Source: Falsochrobactrum tianjinense (lineage in GTDB: Bacteria > Pseudomonadota > Alphaproteobacteria > Rhizobiales > Rhizobiaceae). Taken from it: a DNA stretch of 64,000 bases. Made by a program: the position numbers and the translations under genes. The notes under the pieces are model-generated. The model searched no databases and was not told the origin of the DNA. It saw only the letters and a list, made by a program, of their open reading frames with translations. Where the stretch lies: the NCBI RefSeq assembly GCF_019100495.1, contig NZ_JAHRVA010000006.1:171216-235215 (forward strand), in the 5' to 3' direction. Below, in pieces: positions 17,566 to 25,697 of this stretch (positions are counted from its first letter, which is position 1; each line of letters opens with the position of its first letter).

Positions 17566-18975
17566 GTGCGTACCGCATTCAATAAAATCGCCCATGCCCT
17601 GAAAAGGACGGCGCAGGCCACCCTTCTTCTTGCCGTCGTAACGGGGTGCTCAACCGCCTCTACGACCGTGCCTGCTGTTGCAGCGAACGACAAATATGCG
17701 GCAATTGTGATCGATGCAAATACGGGTAAAACCATGTTTGCGGCCAATGCCGATGCGAAACGCTATCCGGCCTCACTGACCAAAATGATGACCATCTACA
17801 TGGTTTTTGAAGCTATGAAAGCAGGCCGCATCACCAAGGACACCATGTTCCCCGTATCAGCTTACGCAGCCTCACGTCCACCTTCGAAGATCGGCTTTCG
17901 TCCGGGGCAGCGCATTCGGGCTGAGGACGCCATATTAGCGATGATTACCAAATCGGGAAATGACGTTGCCGCCGCCACCGGTGAATATCTTGGCGGATCG
18001 GAAGAACGTTTTGCCCAGATGATGACGACCAAGGCCCGCCGCCTCGGCATGCGTAATACGGTTTTCCGCAATGCATCCGGCCTTCCCAACTCGGCGCAAT
18101 ATACAACCGCGCGCGACATGGCTATCCTTAGCATCGCGTTGCGTCAGCATTTTCCGCACAAGTTTTCGTATTTCTCGCGCCGCAGCTTCGTGTTCCGCGG
18201 CAAAACGATCAGAGGCCATAATCGGCTTCTGGGACGCGTAGAGGGCGTTGACGGCATCAAGACTGGTTATACCAATGCATCCGGCTACAATCTAGCTTCC
18301 TCCGTCAACCATAACGGTCGCCGCCTCGTCGCCGTCGTCATGGGCGGCAACACCGGCGCCAGCCGCGATGCGCACATGACAAAGCTAATCCGCAAATATC
18401 TGCCCGCAGCAACACGCGGACGTATCTCCGAGCCACTCGTCGCAATGCGCTCCGATGTTCCACAGGTAATTGCTTCCATCGATCTTCCAACGGCGCGTAA
18501 CGCACCTGTTCCGGTAGCGCGTCAGTTGGTGGCGGTCGAAGATGTCATCAACAGTGAAAACGGCGAAGGCGATGCCGACCAGCCCCAGCTTCTGGCGTTG
18601 GCCGCCCCTACTCCGCGCCCGGCTGCGATGGCTGCTCAGGCTGCTATACGCCCTGCACCCAAGGCCGCTGTTCCTACCGCTCCCGCTAATGAAATCGACC
18701 CTGTCACGACCGCTTCCGCACCTGTTGCAGGCGGCTGGGCAATTCAGGTCGGCTCTTTGCCTAGCGAAGGACAGGCCCGCAAAATGCTGGCCAAGGTTTC
18801 AGCGTCGGCGGGCAATTCGCTGCGCTCGGCTTCGCCCTATACCGAGACGTTTACTAAAGGCAGCTCCACTTTTTATCGCGCGCGCTTCGTGGGCTTCACT
18901 TCGAAGCAAGACGCATGGGATGCCTGCGCTTCACTGAAGAAGAAGAATTATGGCTGCTACGCAGTCGCAAACTGA
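17566..18975 (+). CDS. D-alanyl-D-alanine carboxypeptidase (PBP5/6 type) with C-terminal SPOR domain
   Basis: Trims the terminal D-Ala from peptidoglycan stem peptides in the periplasm. The S11 serine peptidase motifs are present: SLTK (in YPASLTKMMTIY), SGN (ITKSGNDV) and KTG (GIKTGYTNASG). After a Pro/Ala-rich linker (about 290-385 of this start) comes a SPOR domain (GGWAIQVGSLPSEGQARKML onward), which binds denuded glycan at the septum. The N-terminus has a hydrophobic segment ending VVTGC, a good lipobox, so it may be a lipoprotein. The start is uncertain: GTG at 17566 (VRTAFNK, 469 residues) or GTG at 17512, neither with a strong ribosome-binding site. Confidence 0.9.
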   Translation: MRTAFNKIAHALKRTAQATLLLAVVTGCSTASTTVPAVAANDKYAAIVIDANTGKTMFAANADAKRYPASLTKMMTIYMVFEAMKAGRITKDTMFPVSAYAASRPPSKIGFRPGQRIRAEDAILAMITKSGNDVAAATGEYLGGSEERFAQMMTTKARRLGMRNTVFRNASGLPNSAQYTTARDMAILSIALRQHFPHKFSYFSRRSFVFRGKTIRGHNRLLGRVEGVDGIKTGYTNASGYNLASSVNHNGRRLVAVVMGGNTGASRDAHMTKLIRKYLPAATRGRISEPLVAMRSDVPQVIASIDLPTARNAPVPVARQLVAVEDVINSENGEGDADQPQLLALAAPTPRPAAMAAQAAIRPAPKAAVPTAPANEIDPVTTASAPVAGGWAIQVGSLPSEGQARKMLAKVSASAGNSLRSASPYTETFTKGSSTFYRARFVGFTSKQDAWDACASLKKKNYGCYAVAN

Positions 18976-19043
18976 AACCTGCGAGGGGCACGCCCCTCGT
19001 GACCGCTTTAAACCCGTAATTGTCATGCGTAGAGGGTTTCGAG

Positions 19044-19340
19044 ATGTCGAATATGAATGAAACAGTCAGACAGCAGTTATCACTCTCCCAAGCGTGGACG
19101 CGCGAAGCAGATCGCCCTTCAGCGTTCGGCTCACTCTTTTCGATCCAGTCCCTGAAACAGGCGGCGCTTCGGATTGCCGATATACGTCATGGCAAAAACC
19201 TCCAGACGCGCGATCTGGTCGGCTTACTGATCAGCCATGCCGCACGCAATAAACGCCTGGCGCAGCCCCGCACGATGATGCGCATGACCCTGCCGGTCAA
19301 TCTCGACAGGGTGGCGGTACGCCTCACCATAGAAAACTGA
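19044..19340 (+). CDS. Conserved hypothetical protein, 98 residues
   Basis: I do not recognise a domain. The product starts MSNMNETVRQQLSLSQAW, has no signal peptide or membrane helix, and is basic toward the C-terminus (ARNKRLAQPRTMMRMTLPVN). The ATG at 19044 follows GAGGGTTTCGAG; a second ATG at 19053 is in frame. It lies 69 bp after the carboxypeptidase and is followed by a rho-independent terminator, so it could be the last gene of that transcript. Support is from coding frame, ribosome-binding site and terminator only. Confidence 0.6.
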   Translation: MSNMNETVRQQLSLSQAWTREADRPSAFGSLFSIQSLKQAALRIADIRHGKNLQTRDLVGLLISHAARNKRLAQPRTMMRMTLPVNLDRVAVRLTIEN

Positions 19341-19351
19341 AACTCAGAATA

Positions 19352-19384
19352 GCCCGTCATTCATTTCGGCGGGTTTTTCTTTTC
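19352..19384 (+). terminator. Rho-independent terminator after the 98-residue ORF
   Basis: A GC-rich stem CCCGTC / GGCGGG with loop ATTCATTTC is followed by a T-run (about 19374-19384). It lies 12 bases after the stop of the small ORF on the plus strand. Confidence 0.7.
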
Positions 19385-19400
19385 CACTTGTCCTTACCGT

Positions 19401-19838
19401 TCACAGAAGACCCAGCTCCGTCAACTCCCGTCGCAAATCTGCCGGAAGAGCGGCTCTGCCCGCTTTGCCCGCCGCTTCATCGGCAGGCGTTTCATTTTCG
19501 GCCAAATAGCGCCAGCCCTGAAAAGCACGGCGCGGTTGCCACTGTGTTGGAATGATTTTAGGTTCCAGTACGAGATGGCAGCGATTGATCCCCTGATTGT
19601 CAGTGAATGGGCGCACATCGAGAAGACGCTGACGGCATTGCACATTACCCTTGATCACCCAGTAGAGCGACCCACCCTCAAGGAGCTCGCCTATTCGCTT
19701 GGGCACCATGCGGGTGGTATGAAACTGTTCCGGTACGAGTCCGGCTGCGCGCTGTTCAGCCAGCCGGAAATCAATCCAGGCCGCGAAATCTTCGATGCTA
19801 TCGCATCCAACGCAAAGTTTGACGAGATTGAGAGTCAT
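19401..19838 (-). CDS. DUF1489 family protein
   Basis: A 145-residue protein of the alphaproteobacterial DUF1489 family, function unknown. Conserved-looking segments include LNLVKLCVGCDSIEDFAAW at the N-terminus, HTTRMVPKR, GGSLYWVIKGNVQCRQRLLD and PVIVEPKI-like HLVLEPKIIPTQWQPRRAFQGWRYL, the last split by position at about residues 90-110. No membrane helices. It lies 67 bases downstream of sdaA on the same strand and could be cotranscribed with it. Confidence 0.8.
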   Translation of the reverse strand: MTLNLVKLCVGCDSIEDFAAWIDFRLAEQRAAGLVPEQFHTTRMVPKRIGELLEGGSLYWVIKGNVQCRQRLLDVRPFTDNQGINRCHLVLEPKIIPTQWQPRRAFQGWRYLAENETPADEAAGKAGRAALPADLRRELTELGLL

Positions 19839-19905
19839 GGAACCGATTTAGCCAAGCTCGTCACTGGCTTCAAGCCATAAGCAACGCAAAGCGAAAAAGC
19901 CGCGA

Positions 19906-21312
19906 TCAGCAGGCCACCACATTGACAGCCAGGCCGCCCTGGCTGGTTTCCTTGTAGCGTTCGCTCATATCGTGGCCTGTCTGGCGCATGGTCTCGATAC
20001 AGGCATCGAGCGGCACAAAATGCTTGCCGTCGCCCTTCATCGCAAGCGAGGCTGCGGTCACGGCCTTTACGGCGCCAAAGGCGTTGCGTTCGATACAGGG
20101 TACCTGAACCAGCCCCGCAACCGGATCGCATGTCATGCCCAGATGATGTTCAAGCGCTATCTCAGCCGCGTTTTCGATCTGCTCGGCAGTCCCGCCGAGG
20201 ATTGCGGCAAGACCAGCGGCGGCCATGGCGGAAGCTGAACCCACTTCGCCCTGACAACCAACCTCCGCTCCCGAAATCGAAGCATTGTGCTTGATAATGC
20301 CGCCAACCGCAGCAGATGTAAGCAGAAAATCGCGAATACCCTTTTCGTCGGCGTCCTCATGAAAATGCAGATAATAACGCAACACGGCAGGAACCACACC
20401 CGCTGCCCCGTTCGTTGGAGCCGTTACGACCCGGCCTCCGGAGGCATTTTCCTCATTGACCGCCATCGCATAGACGGAAAGCCAGTCATTGGCGAGCAAT
20501 GGATTTGCTCTGTTATTGCGCCAATCCTCCTGTAATTTGTCATGAAGCTGGCGCGCGCGGCGGCGAACATTCAGCCCGCCCGGCATGATGCCACCGCAGC
20601 TCAACCCGCGCTCGATACAGGAACGCATCGCACCCCAGATACGATCCAGACCTTCGTCCAGATCGAGGCACGACATATGGCATTCCTCATTGGCTCGCTT
20701 CATTTCAGCGATGGAAAGGCCGCTGGTATGGGCCATATCCAGCATTTCCGAAGCAGAGCTAAATGGATAGGGAACGCCGTCCGTCTTCTCATCGCGCTTG
20801 CCGCCGCTGGTCTGAATACGGCTGAGTTCTTCCGCAGTCACCACGAAACCGCCCCCGATGGAAAAATAGACACGACGCAGCAACAGTCGATCGTCCCGAT
20901 CATAGGCTTCGAAAGCCATGCCGTTCGCATGGCCCGGCAACGGCGTCCTGCGGTCCAGCACTAGATCAGTCTTGGGGTCGAAATGATAGGCGGGATGGCC
21001 CTCCGGCTGCACTTTGCGCGCCAAGGATACCTTTTCCACTTCCGAATCCATGATGTCTGGGTCGATTGAATCGGGCTTGTAACCGCAAAGGCCAAGAATC
21101 ACTGCGCGATCCGTCGCATGGCCGATACCGGTATAGGCCAGCGAACCGTGCAGGCTTGCCTTGAGACGATGAACTTTCGCATTGGCAGGTTTTGGCCAGT
21201 CGCCGCCAATCAGTTCATCAAGAAACATATGGGCAGCCGTCATGGGCCCCATCGTGTGCGAACTCGAAGGCCCGATGCCAATCTTGTATAGATCGAATAC
21301 CGACAGAAACAT
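19906..21312 (-). CDS. sdaA: SdaA, L-serine ammonia-lyase (iron-sulfur type)
   Basis: Deaminates L-serine to pyruvate and ammonia using a [4Fe-4S] cluster. The 468-residue single-chain protein has the N-terminal SSSHTMGPM motif (beta domain) and the alpha domain with [13 protein letters not shown] and Cys residues in SCGGIMPGG and [18 protein letters not shown], which supply cluster ligands. The start at 21312 ([10 protein letters not shown]) matches the family. The frame is open without stop for 55 more codons upstream, including a hydrophobic stretch, discussed as a finding. DUF1489 follows on the same strand. Confidence 0.94.
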   Translation of the reverse strand: MFLSVFDLYKIGIGPSSSHTMGPMTAAHMFLDELIGGDWPKPANAKVHRLKASLHGSLAYTGIGHATDRAVILGLCGYKPDSIDPDIMDSEVEKVSLARKVQPEGHPAYHFDPKTDLVLDRRTPLPGHANGMAFEAYDRDDRLLLRRVYFSIGGGFVVTAEELSRIQTSGGKRDEKTDGVPYPFSSASEMLDMAHTSGLSIAEMKRANEECHMSCLDLDEGLDRIWGAMRSCIERGLSCGGIMPGGLNVRRRARQLHDKLQEDWRNNRANPLLANDWLSVYAMAVNEENASGGRVVTAPTNGAAGVVPAVLRYYLHFHEDADEKGIRDFLLTSAAVGGIIKHNASISGAEVGCQGEVGSASAMAAAGLAAILGGTAEQIENAAEIALEHHLGMTCDPVAGLVQVPCIERNAFGAVKAVTAASLAMKGDGKHFVPLDACIETMRQTGHDMSERYKETSQGGLAVNVVAC

Positions 21313-21850
21313 TCTACACCTTCTCCAGCCCGTATTTCCGGCTCGAACGGCTGCATGGCCCTTGCACCTCAGATCACATGAATCTGCACGCAAACCTGCC
21401 GGGCGCGATGATATCACACCTTTATAGATAGTGTAGGCGAGGAGCAGCGCAAGCGGAATGCCGAAATGCGTCATCAAATTTCCGCTTTACGCAACTTCCG
21501 CCCGTCTCGGGCGGGAATCCAGTTTAAACGAAAAAGAGGTAAGCTATGAGAATGAGGGTAGCGAGGCCAACGACTGCGCGGAGCGTAACGCCCCAGCAGG
21601 ACTTTTGAACGATGTCGTCCATGGAATTTTTTTGAAAACCTTGTTGTGCAACTCTTGGATACAGCGCTCTTCACGTCGCTGTTACTGCCGATATAGCCCC
21701 AGCGGGGGGAAAACGCAATCAGGGAAAATGGCTAAAATGGGGCGAGGCCAAACATCCTGCTCTGCCGGATTTCGAAAGATAGCGTTACATCAAGGACTTG
21801 GTTGGAAGGATGCTTAGCAAGACCTTTACAGGGGTGGCAGAATTGCGGCA
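21313..21850. other. Intergenic region upstream of sdaA, with small features
   Basis: A 538-bp stretch with no large gene. It holds a possible sdaA promoter on the minus strand (TTGCGC and TATCTA about 16 bases apart, near 21420-21450), a CCGCCCG-TCT-CGGGCGG hairpin at about 21499-21515 without a U-tract, and a small membrane-type ORF at 21524-21622. A plus-strand frame 21458-21817 looks non-coding. Confidence 0.4.
21524..21622 (-). CDS. Possible 32-residue membrane microprotein
   Basis: An ORF too short for usual gene finding encodes a product beginning MDDIVQKSCWGVTLRAVV, followed by the hydrophobic stretch GLATLILIAYLFFV. This gives a charged N-terminus, one predicted membrane helix and the C-terminus at the helix end, the typical look of bacterial single-pass microproteins. 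There is no good ribosome-binding site, so the call is weak. It lies upstream of sdaA on the same strand, with a hairpin just after its stop. Function unknown. Confidence 0.3.
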   Translation of the reverse strand: MDDIVQKSCWGVTLRAVVGLATLILIAYLFFV

Positions 21851-22645
21851 TCAGGGTTGCGGCAGGAGCATATCTGTCTTGCCTGTCAGCCAATAGGCGG
21901 TCAGTCCAACCCATTCCCGCATAGCGACGCTGAAGCGCGACAGCGCATCATTGGGCGCTTCGAGGTAGAGCGAGAAAGTCTCTTTCGCTGGCGTTTTGTA
22001 ATCGACGGGCCACGCGATCACCTCGAATCCCGCCTTTCTAAAACAGCCGATAGAACGCGGCATATGATAGGCCGACGTCACGAGAAGCCATGTTTCTCCA
22101 GCTTTCGGGTGGGCGAGCGCTTTGGAAAAGGCCGCATTTTCCACGGTATTGCGGGATTTATTCTCGAAAATAAACCGCTCGCCGGAAAAACCAAGACCGG
22201 CAAGCATGCTGCGGGTGCTTTCAGCTTCCGGCATCGCCTTTTCGAAGAATGCGCCATCCCCACCAGAAACGATGACTCTGGCACTGGGGTAAAGTCGGGC
22301 CAGATGCATGGCTTCAAATATCCGGTCAGCCGCGCTGTTCAGTTCGAAACCCGGTCGCCCGGCATTGATATCGCCATTCATATAACCGCCCAGAACCACG
22401 ATGCCTTCAACATGATGTGGCAAATTCGGCTGCTTGGGAAAACGGTCCTCCAGTGGCGCAAGAAGCAATGAGCCAAGCGTAGTGTAGCTGCTTGAAAACA
22501 CAACGATTGCAGCCACCGCCAGCAGTGAGAGACCGAGTCTGCGAAAGCGCGCCCACACTAGAACAAGTGCCGCGAGCATGAGCACGAAAATGATCGTCAC
22601 AGGCTGGAAAAGCAGCCAGAAAATTTTGGAAAAACTGAAAAACAA
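21851..22645 (-). CDS. YdcF/ElyC family (DUF218) membrane protein
   Basis: A 264-residue protein with two N-terminal membrane helices (FWLLFQPVTIIFVLMLAALV and LSLLAVAAIVVFSSS) followed by a DUF218 domain: GIVVLGGYMNGD, ARVIVSGGDG, ENKSRNTVENAAFS and LLVTSAYHMPRS are the domain signatures. E. coli ElyC of this family affects peptidoglycan and lipid carrier metabolism; the exact role here is unknown. The likely start is TTG at 22645, six bases after GGAG; the longer open frame up to 22969 overlaps the neighbouring divergent gene and lacks family sequence. Confidence 0.85.
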   Translation of the reverse strand: MFFSFSKIFWLLFQPVTIIFVLMLAALVLVWARFRRLGLSLLAVAAIVVFSSSYTTLGSLLLAPLEDRFPKQPNLPHHVEGIVVLGGYMNGDINAGRPGFELNSAADRIFEAMHLARLYPSARVIVSGGDGAFFEKAMPEAESTRSMLAGLGFSGERFIFENKSRNTVENAAFSKALAHPKAGETWLLVTSAYHMPRSIGCFRKAGFEVIAWPVDYKTPAKETFSLYLEAPNDALSRFSVAMREWVGLTAYWLTGKTDMLLPQP

Positions 22646-22773
22646 CGCAATCTCCGGATGTAAATCGCGCTCTCGTTGTGACCGGAGCGATTCTTGCTGC
22701 TCGATACTATAGCGGGTACCGGAGCCTGTGCTAGAAATCTGCCGGAGTCGAATCTTCAAGATTGGGAAGTAAA

Positions 22774-23751
22774 ATGCAGAGCACTGCTGAAACGGGTTCC
22801 ATCCCTTCACGCCGCCCCCGGCTTGGACGCGTCGATATCGCCCGCGGTGCAGCGCTCGTTGCGATGGCGATCTATCATTTTGCCTGGGATCTTGAGTTTT
22901 TCGGCTACCTGGCCCCAGCGACGACAGCGCAGGGCGGCTGGAAACTCTTTGCCCGCTGCATCGCTTCAAGCTTCCTGTTTCTTGTCGGGTTCAGCCTCGT
23001 TCTCGCCCATGGAAATGGCATACGCTGGCGGTCCATGGGCAAGCGACTTTTACAAATCGTCGCCGCAGCAGCATCCATTTCGGCTGTGACATGGTATATG
23101 TCGTCCGAAAACTTCATCTTTTTCGGCATTTTGCACCAGATCGCCCTGGCAAGCGTGCTCGGGCTTTTGTTCCAGCGCCTGCACCCTCTCATAACGCTGA
23201 TTATAGCGACGCTGGTCATCAGCGGTCCACTCTATTTAAGTGCCGAGATTTTCAACCAGCCTTTGCTCGCATGGGTGGGACTTTCCACAATCACCGTGCG
23301 TTCCAATGATTATGTGCCGCTTTTCCCGTGGTTTGGCGCGGTGCTGATTGGCATTGCTGCTGCACGCCTATGCGAACGCTTCAATGTGTTACCGTTGCTT
23401 GGCGGGAGTAGTGAATCGCATTTTCCACAAAAACCGCTCACCTTCATCGGTCGCCACAGCCTCGCATTCTACCTGATCCACCAGCCGGTGCTGATTGCGC
23501 TTATCTATGGCTTTTCGCAGATCATGCCTCCAGCCGCGCCCGCGCCGCGGCAAGCTTTCACGCAATCATGCATAGCAGCATGCATGCAGGACGGCGGCGA
23601 AGCACTTTGCCGGCAGTTCTGCGATTGCGTGGTCAGCGAACTCGATAAGGCCCACCTTTTCGATGACGTATTCAGCGGCAAGGCGAACCAGAACAATAAC
23701 AGCACCGTGCAGGACATAGCCGCGATGTGCTCACCTGCACCAGACAATTGA
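22774..23751 (+). CDS. DUF1624 / heparan-alpha-glucosaminide acetyltransferase-like membrane protein
   Basis: A 325-residue polytopic protein. The first part matches DUF1624: RPRLGRVDIARGAALVAMAIYHF, split by position at about 14-36, FLFLVGFSLVLAHG, FFGILHQIALASVLGL and FPWFGAVLIGI, ending with FIGRHSLAFYLIHQPVLIAL. Members are thought to move acyl groups across the membrane; substrate here is unknown. After the last helix there is a Cys-rich tail of about 65 residues with CIAAC and CRQFCDC motifs. The ATG at 22774 follows GGAAGT. It is divergent from the ElyC-like gene and convergent with the MerR gene (4-bp gap). Confidence 0.82.
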   Translation: MQSTAETGSIPSRRPRLGRVDIARGAALVAMAIYHFAWDLEFFGYLAPATTAQGGWKLFARCIASSFLFLVGFSLVLAHGNGIRWRSMGKRLLQIVAAAASISAVTWYMSSENFIFFGILHQIALASVLGLLFQRLHPLITLIIATLVISGPLYLSAEIFNQPLLAWVGLSTITVRSNDYVPLFPWFGAVLIGIAAARLCERFNVLPLLGGSSESHFPQKPLTFIGRHSLAFYLIHQPVLIALIYGFSQIMPPAAPAPRQAFTQSCIAACMQDGGEALCRQFCDCVVSELDKAHLFDDVFSGKANQNNNSTVQDIAAMCSPAPDN

Positions 23752-23755
23752 AACG

Positions 23756-24145
23756 TCAGGTAGAAACGCCCAGTTCCGCCAGTCGCTCAATGCAGGCTTC
23801 ATCCACCTGGTCTAGTTCAGTGAGAATTTCGTCAATGTCGCGCCGTTTCTGGCGAAGGGCGTCGCGCTTTTCTTCCACCCGCTTCATCAGAAGCTTCAAC
23901 TGCCCCGTTTCACCGGGCGGCTCGCGATACATCTGGATGATTTCGTGAATCTCGGCGATCGAGAATCCCAGCCGCTTGCCACGCATGATTTGCTTGAGAA
24001 GATGACGGTCGGAAGGACGAAACAGACGCGTGCGGCCACGGCGCACAGGCGCAATCAGCCCCTCATCTTCGTAAAAGCGCAGCGTCCTGGTCGATATGCC
24101 GAACTCTCGCGTCAATTCCGTAATCGTATAATATTCGCGCACCAT
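23756..24145 (-). CDS. MerR family transcriptional regulator (LiuR-like)
   Basis: A 129-residue MerR protein with the N-terminal winged HTH (MVREYYTITELTREFGIST, RTLRFYEDEGL) and a C-terminal coiled coil (LLMKRVEEKRDALRQKRRD). There are no Cys residues for metal sensing except one near the end (ACIERL), so it is not a CueR/ZntR type. The N-terminus resembles LiuR-group regulators of branched-chain amino acid catabolism. A TTACGTAA-centred site lies about 45 bases upstream and may be its own operator. Start at 24145 follows AGGGAT. Confidence 0.88.
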   Translation of the reverse strand: MVREYYTITELTREFGISTRTLRFYEDEGLIAPVRRGRTRLFRPSDRHLLKQIMRGKRLGFSIAEIHEIIQMYREPPGETGQLKLLMKRVEEKRDALRQKRRDIDEILTELDQVDEACIERLAELGVST

Positions 24146-24188
24146 TACATCCCTGCCTTGCAATATGCAGACGGCTGTTGTGCAACTG

Positions 24189-24206
24189 CTCTTACGTAAA
24201 AGTCAA
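24189..24206 (-). promoter_or_regulatory. Candidate MerR/LiuR-type operator with -35 element
   Basis: The minus strand reads TTGACTTTTACGTAAGAG upstream of the MerR gene. It combines a good -35 hexamer TTGACT with the palindromic core TTACGTAA, the kind of site LiuR-type MerR regulators bind between -35 and -10. No clear -10 is visible, so assignment is tentative. Confidence 0.4.
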
Positions 24207-24329
24207 TCGAAAACGCTGTAAACTGTCATAATCTCGGTAATAAGAGCGCTCTCCGGCTGGCTATGGCCTTGCTATTGCCGGGATGCTCATGCGTTATGGC
24301 GCGATATGATTGGTATTTGATAACGACTC

Positions 24330-24695
24330 ATGCGGCGCTCGATAAAATATACACTCATCGGACTGGTTATCGTGGCGCTTGCGGGCGCAGCACCTTTGGC
24401 GGTCGAACCGATTGTTGTGAAAATCGGTGAGAATTCGATCCGCCAATTGGCCAGAGACGGTAATTTCTGCACCACGCCCGATTGCGAGGAAGGCATGAAT
24501 TATGTCATCGGTTTTCTGGAAACCAATTACGGCCTCTCGCCGGAAAACGTCAAATGGTGTATGGGTGTGGACGTCATTGCCCATTATGAACTGCCTTTCG
24601 GCAATGACATGAAAAACGCTCTCACCGATCAGATGTATCAGCGTTGCGGTGATCCCCGGCAGGATGAACCGGCGAGAAATTATACGACAGAATAA
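24330..24695 (+). CDS. Hypothetical exported or membrane-anchored protein, 121 residues
   Basis: I do not recognise a family. The N-terminus has positive residues and one hydrophobic segment (YTLIGLVIVALAGAAPLAV), either an uncleaved anchor or a signal peptide. The rest is soluble with four Cys in NFCTTPDCEEG, VKWCMGV and YQRCGDP, compatible with two disulfides in the periplasm. It is followed after 15 bases by the VanZ-like gene on the same strand, so the two are probably cotranscribed. Confidence 0.65.
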   Translation: MRRSIKYTLIGLVIVALAGAAPLAVEPIVVKIGENSIRQLARDGNFCTTPDCEEGMNYVIGFLETNYGLSPENVKWCMGVDVIAHYELPFGNDMKNALTDQMYQRCGDPRQDEPARNYTTE

Positions 24696-24710
24696 AAGGC
24701 CCCTCTTTTC

Positions 24711-25058
24711 ATGACGCGATTTTTGCGCATCGCTGCCTGGCTGCTTCTTGTAATGATTCTCATAGTTACGATAAGTCCAATCCAGTTACGTCCTATTACC
24801 GGCGAACCTGCCGATGTGGAGCGTTTTGCAGCTTTTTTTCTAGTCGGCGCGCTGTTTGTGCTGGCTTATCCGCGTTACTGGCTGGCAGTGCTTGCGCTCA
24901 CCATCGGCTGCGCGGGCCTGTTTGAACTTTTGCAGCGCCTGGCACCCGGTAGGCATGGCGAGATGGCAGACTTTTTCATCAAGGCTACAGGAGCATTTAT
25001 CGGAGTTTTCACCGGGCGCAGCCTGAGTTTCCTGCGCCTGTTCCGTGCGCACAAATAA
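24711..25058 (+). CDS. VanZ-like membrane protein
   Basis: A 115-residue protein with about four membrane helices, fitting the VanZ-like family: IAAWLLLVMILIVTISPIQLRP, split by position at about 8-29, followed by FAAFFLVGALFVLAYP, a third helix around AVLALTIGCAGLFELLQ and a fourth around KATGAFIGVFTG. The segment GLFELLQRLAPGRHGEMADF carries the conserved E-Q...GR..D pattern of the family. Function of most members is unknown; VanZ itself confers modest teicoplanin resistance. Confidence 0.8.
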   Translation: MTRFLRIAAWLLLVMILIVTISPIQLRPITGEPADVERFAAFFLVGALFVLAYPRYWLAVLALTIGCAGLFELLQRLAPGRHGEMADFFIKATGAFIGVFTGRSLSFLRLFRAHK

Positions 25059-25148
25059 TCCCATTGATCCTCAGGTTTCTTTTTGCCTCGTGGGAACCAA
25101 AGCCATTTTCACGCATTCTATCTTCATCAAATTGCATGGAGATAAAAC

Positions 25149-25466
25149 ATGGCCGACAACAAGACTGCCAATGATATCCAGCAGGCTCTGGAACAGCAGA
25201 TCGCAGATATGCGCGGCGAACTCAAACGCCTTTCACAATCGCTCGCTTCCCATTCCGGCGACCTGCGAGACCGCGCCGAAGATGTCATGGATGATGCTTC
25301 CGGTCGAATTCGTCATGCAGCGCAGACTGTGCGTGAACGCGGTCAGGCCGTGGCGGAAACGGTCAAGGAAAACCCCGGAACCGCGACCACCCTCTTCGGC
25401 ACGGCTGGCATTCTCGGCATATTGATTGGCGTAGCCATTGGCTGTGCGATTTCTGATCGTCGTTAG
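25149..25466 (+). CDS. DUF883/ElaB-like membrane-anchored coiled-coil protein
   Basis: A 105-residue protein with a long amphipathic helix (NDIQQALEQQIADMRGELKR and following, ending RERGQAVAETVKENPG) and one C-terminal membrane helix with small residues (FGTAGILGILIGVAIGC). This matches the DUF883/ElaB/YqjD family of tail-anchored proteins that in E. coli bind ribosomes or inner membrane in stationary phase. The role here is inferred only from fold. A palindromic repeat follows its stop. Confidence 0.75.
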   Translation: MADNKTANDIQQALEQQIADMRGELKRLSQSLASHSGDLRDRAEDVMDDASGRIRHAAQTVRERGQAVAETVKENPGTATTLFGTAGILGILIGVAIGCAISDRR

Positions 25467-25545
25467 AGCATTTCCAGCAAAAGTGCGTAGCGGTTTTACG
25501 TTAGGACAATGCGACGAAGAAAAGAATTGATAATTCTCTCCCTCC
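25466..25545. repeat. Rhizobiales/Brucella-type repeat downstream of the DUF883 gene
   Basis: Starting at the stop of the DUF883-like gene, the sequence AGAGCATTTCCAGCAAAAGT and its continuation GCGTAGCGGTTTTACGTTAG match, from memory, a repeat common in Brucella and Ochrobactrum intergenic DNA and complement the second half of the element at 1341-1444. No clear direct target duplication is visible. Confidence 0.6.
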
Positions 25546-25553
25546 CAGGCAGG

Positions 25554-25584
25554 CCCCGCGACTTTGGAAGTCGCGGGGTTCTTG
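25554..25584 (+). terminator. Strong hairpin before queF
   Basis: CCCCGCGACTT (25554-25564) pairs perfectly with AAGTCGCGGGG (25568-25578) around a TGG loop and is followed by TTCTTGTT. It can terminate transcription from the DUF883-like gene; it could also be part of a queF leader. Confidence 0.7.
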
Positions 25585-25611
25585 TTACATGGGCTTTACC
25601 TGCGCCTTCAT

Positions 25612-25697
25612 GGCTGCTACGCGAGTAATTGGTAATTCGCCACCGGTCGCAGCCTACCCGGTCAAAACAAGGACAGTTGCAAGCGTTCGCGCTTGCA
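25612..25697 (+). promoter_or_regulatory. Structured leader upstream of queF
   Basis: Two stem-loops precede queF: GGCTGC (25612-25617) pairing with GCAGCC (25649-25654) around an inner structured loop, and a perfect TGCAAGCG-TTCG-CGCTTGCA hairpin at 25678-25697, 40 bases before the start codon. I compared it with the preQ1-I consensus and saw no match. Function unknown. Confidence 0.35.

Noticed and set aside
21458..21817. 119-residue plus-strand frame in the sdaA upstream gap
   Set aside because: No ribosome-binding site, no domain and odd composition; it crosses hairpins and overlaps opposite-strand signals.
25612..25697. preQ1 riboswitch before queF
   Set aside because: Neither the C-rich loop nor the A-rich tail of preQ1-I was seen, so I list it only as an unassigned structured leader.
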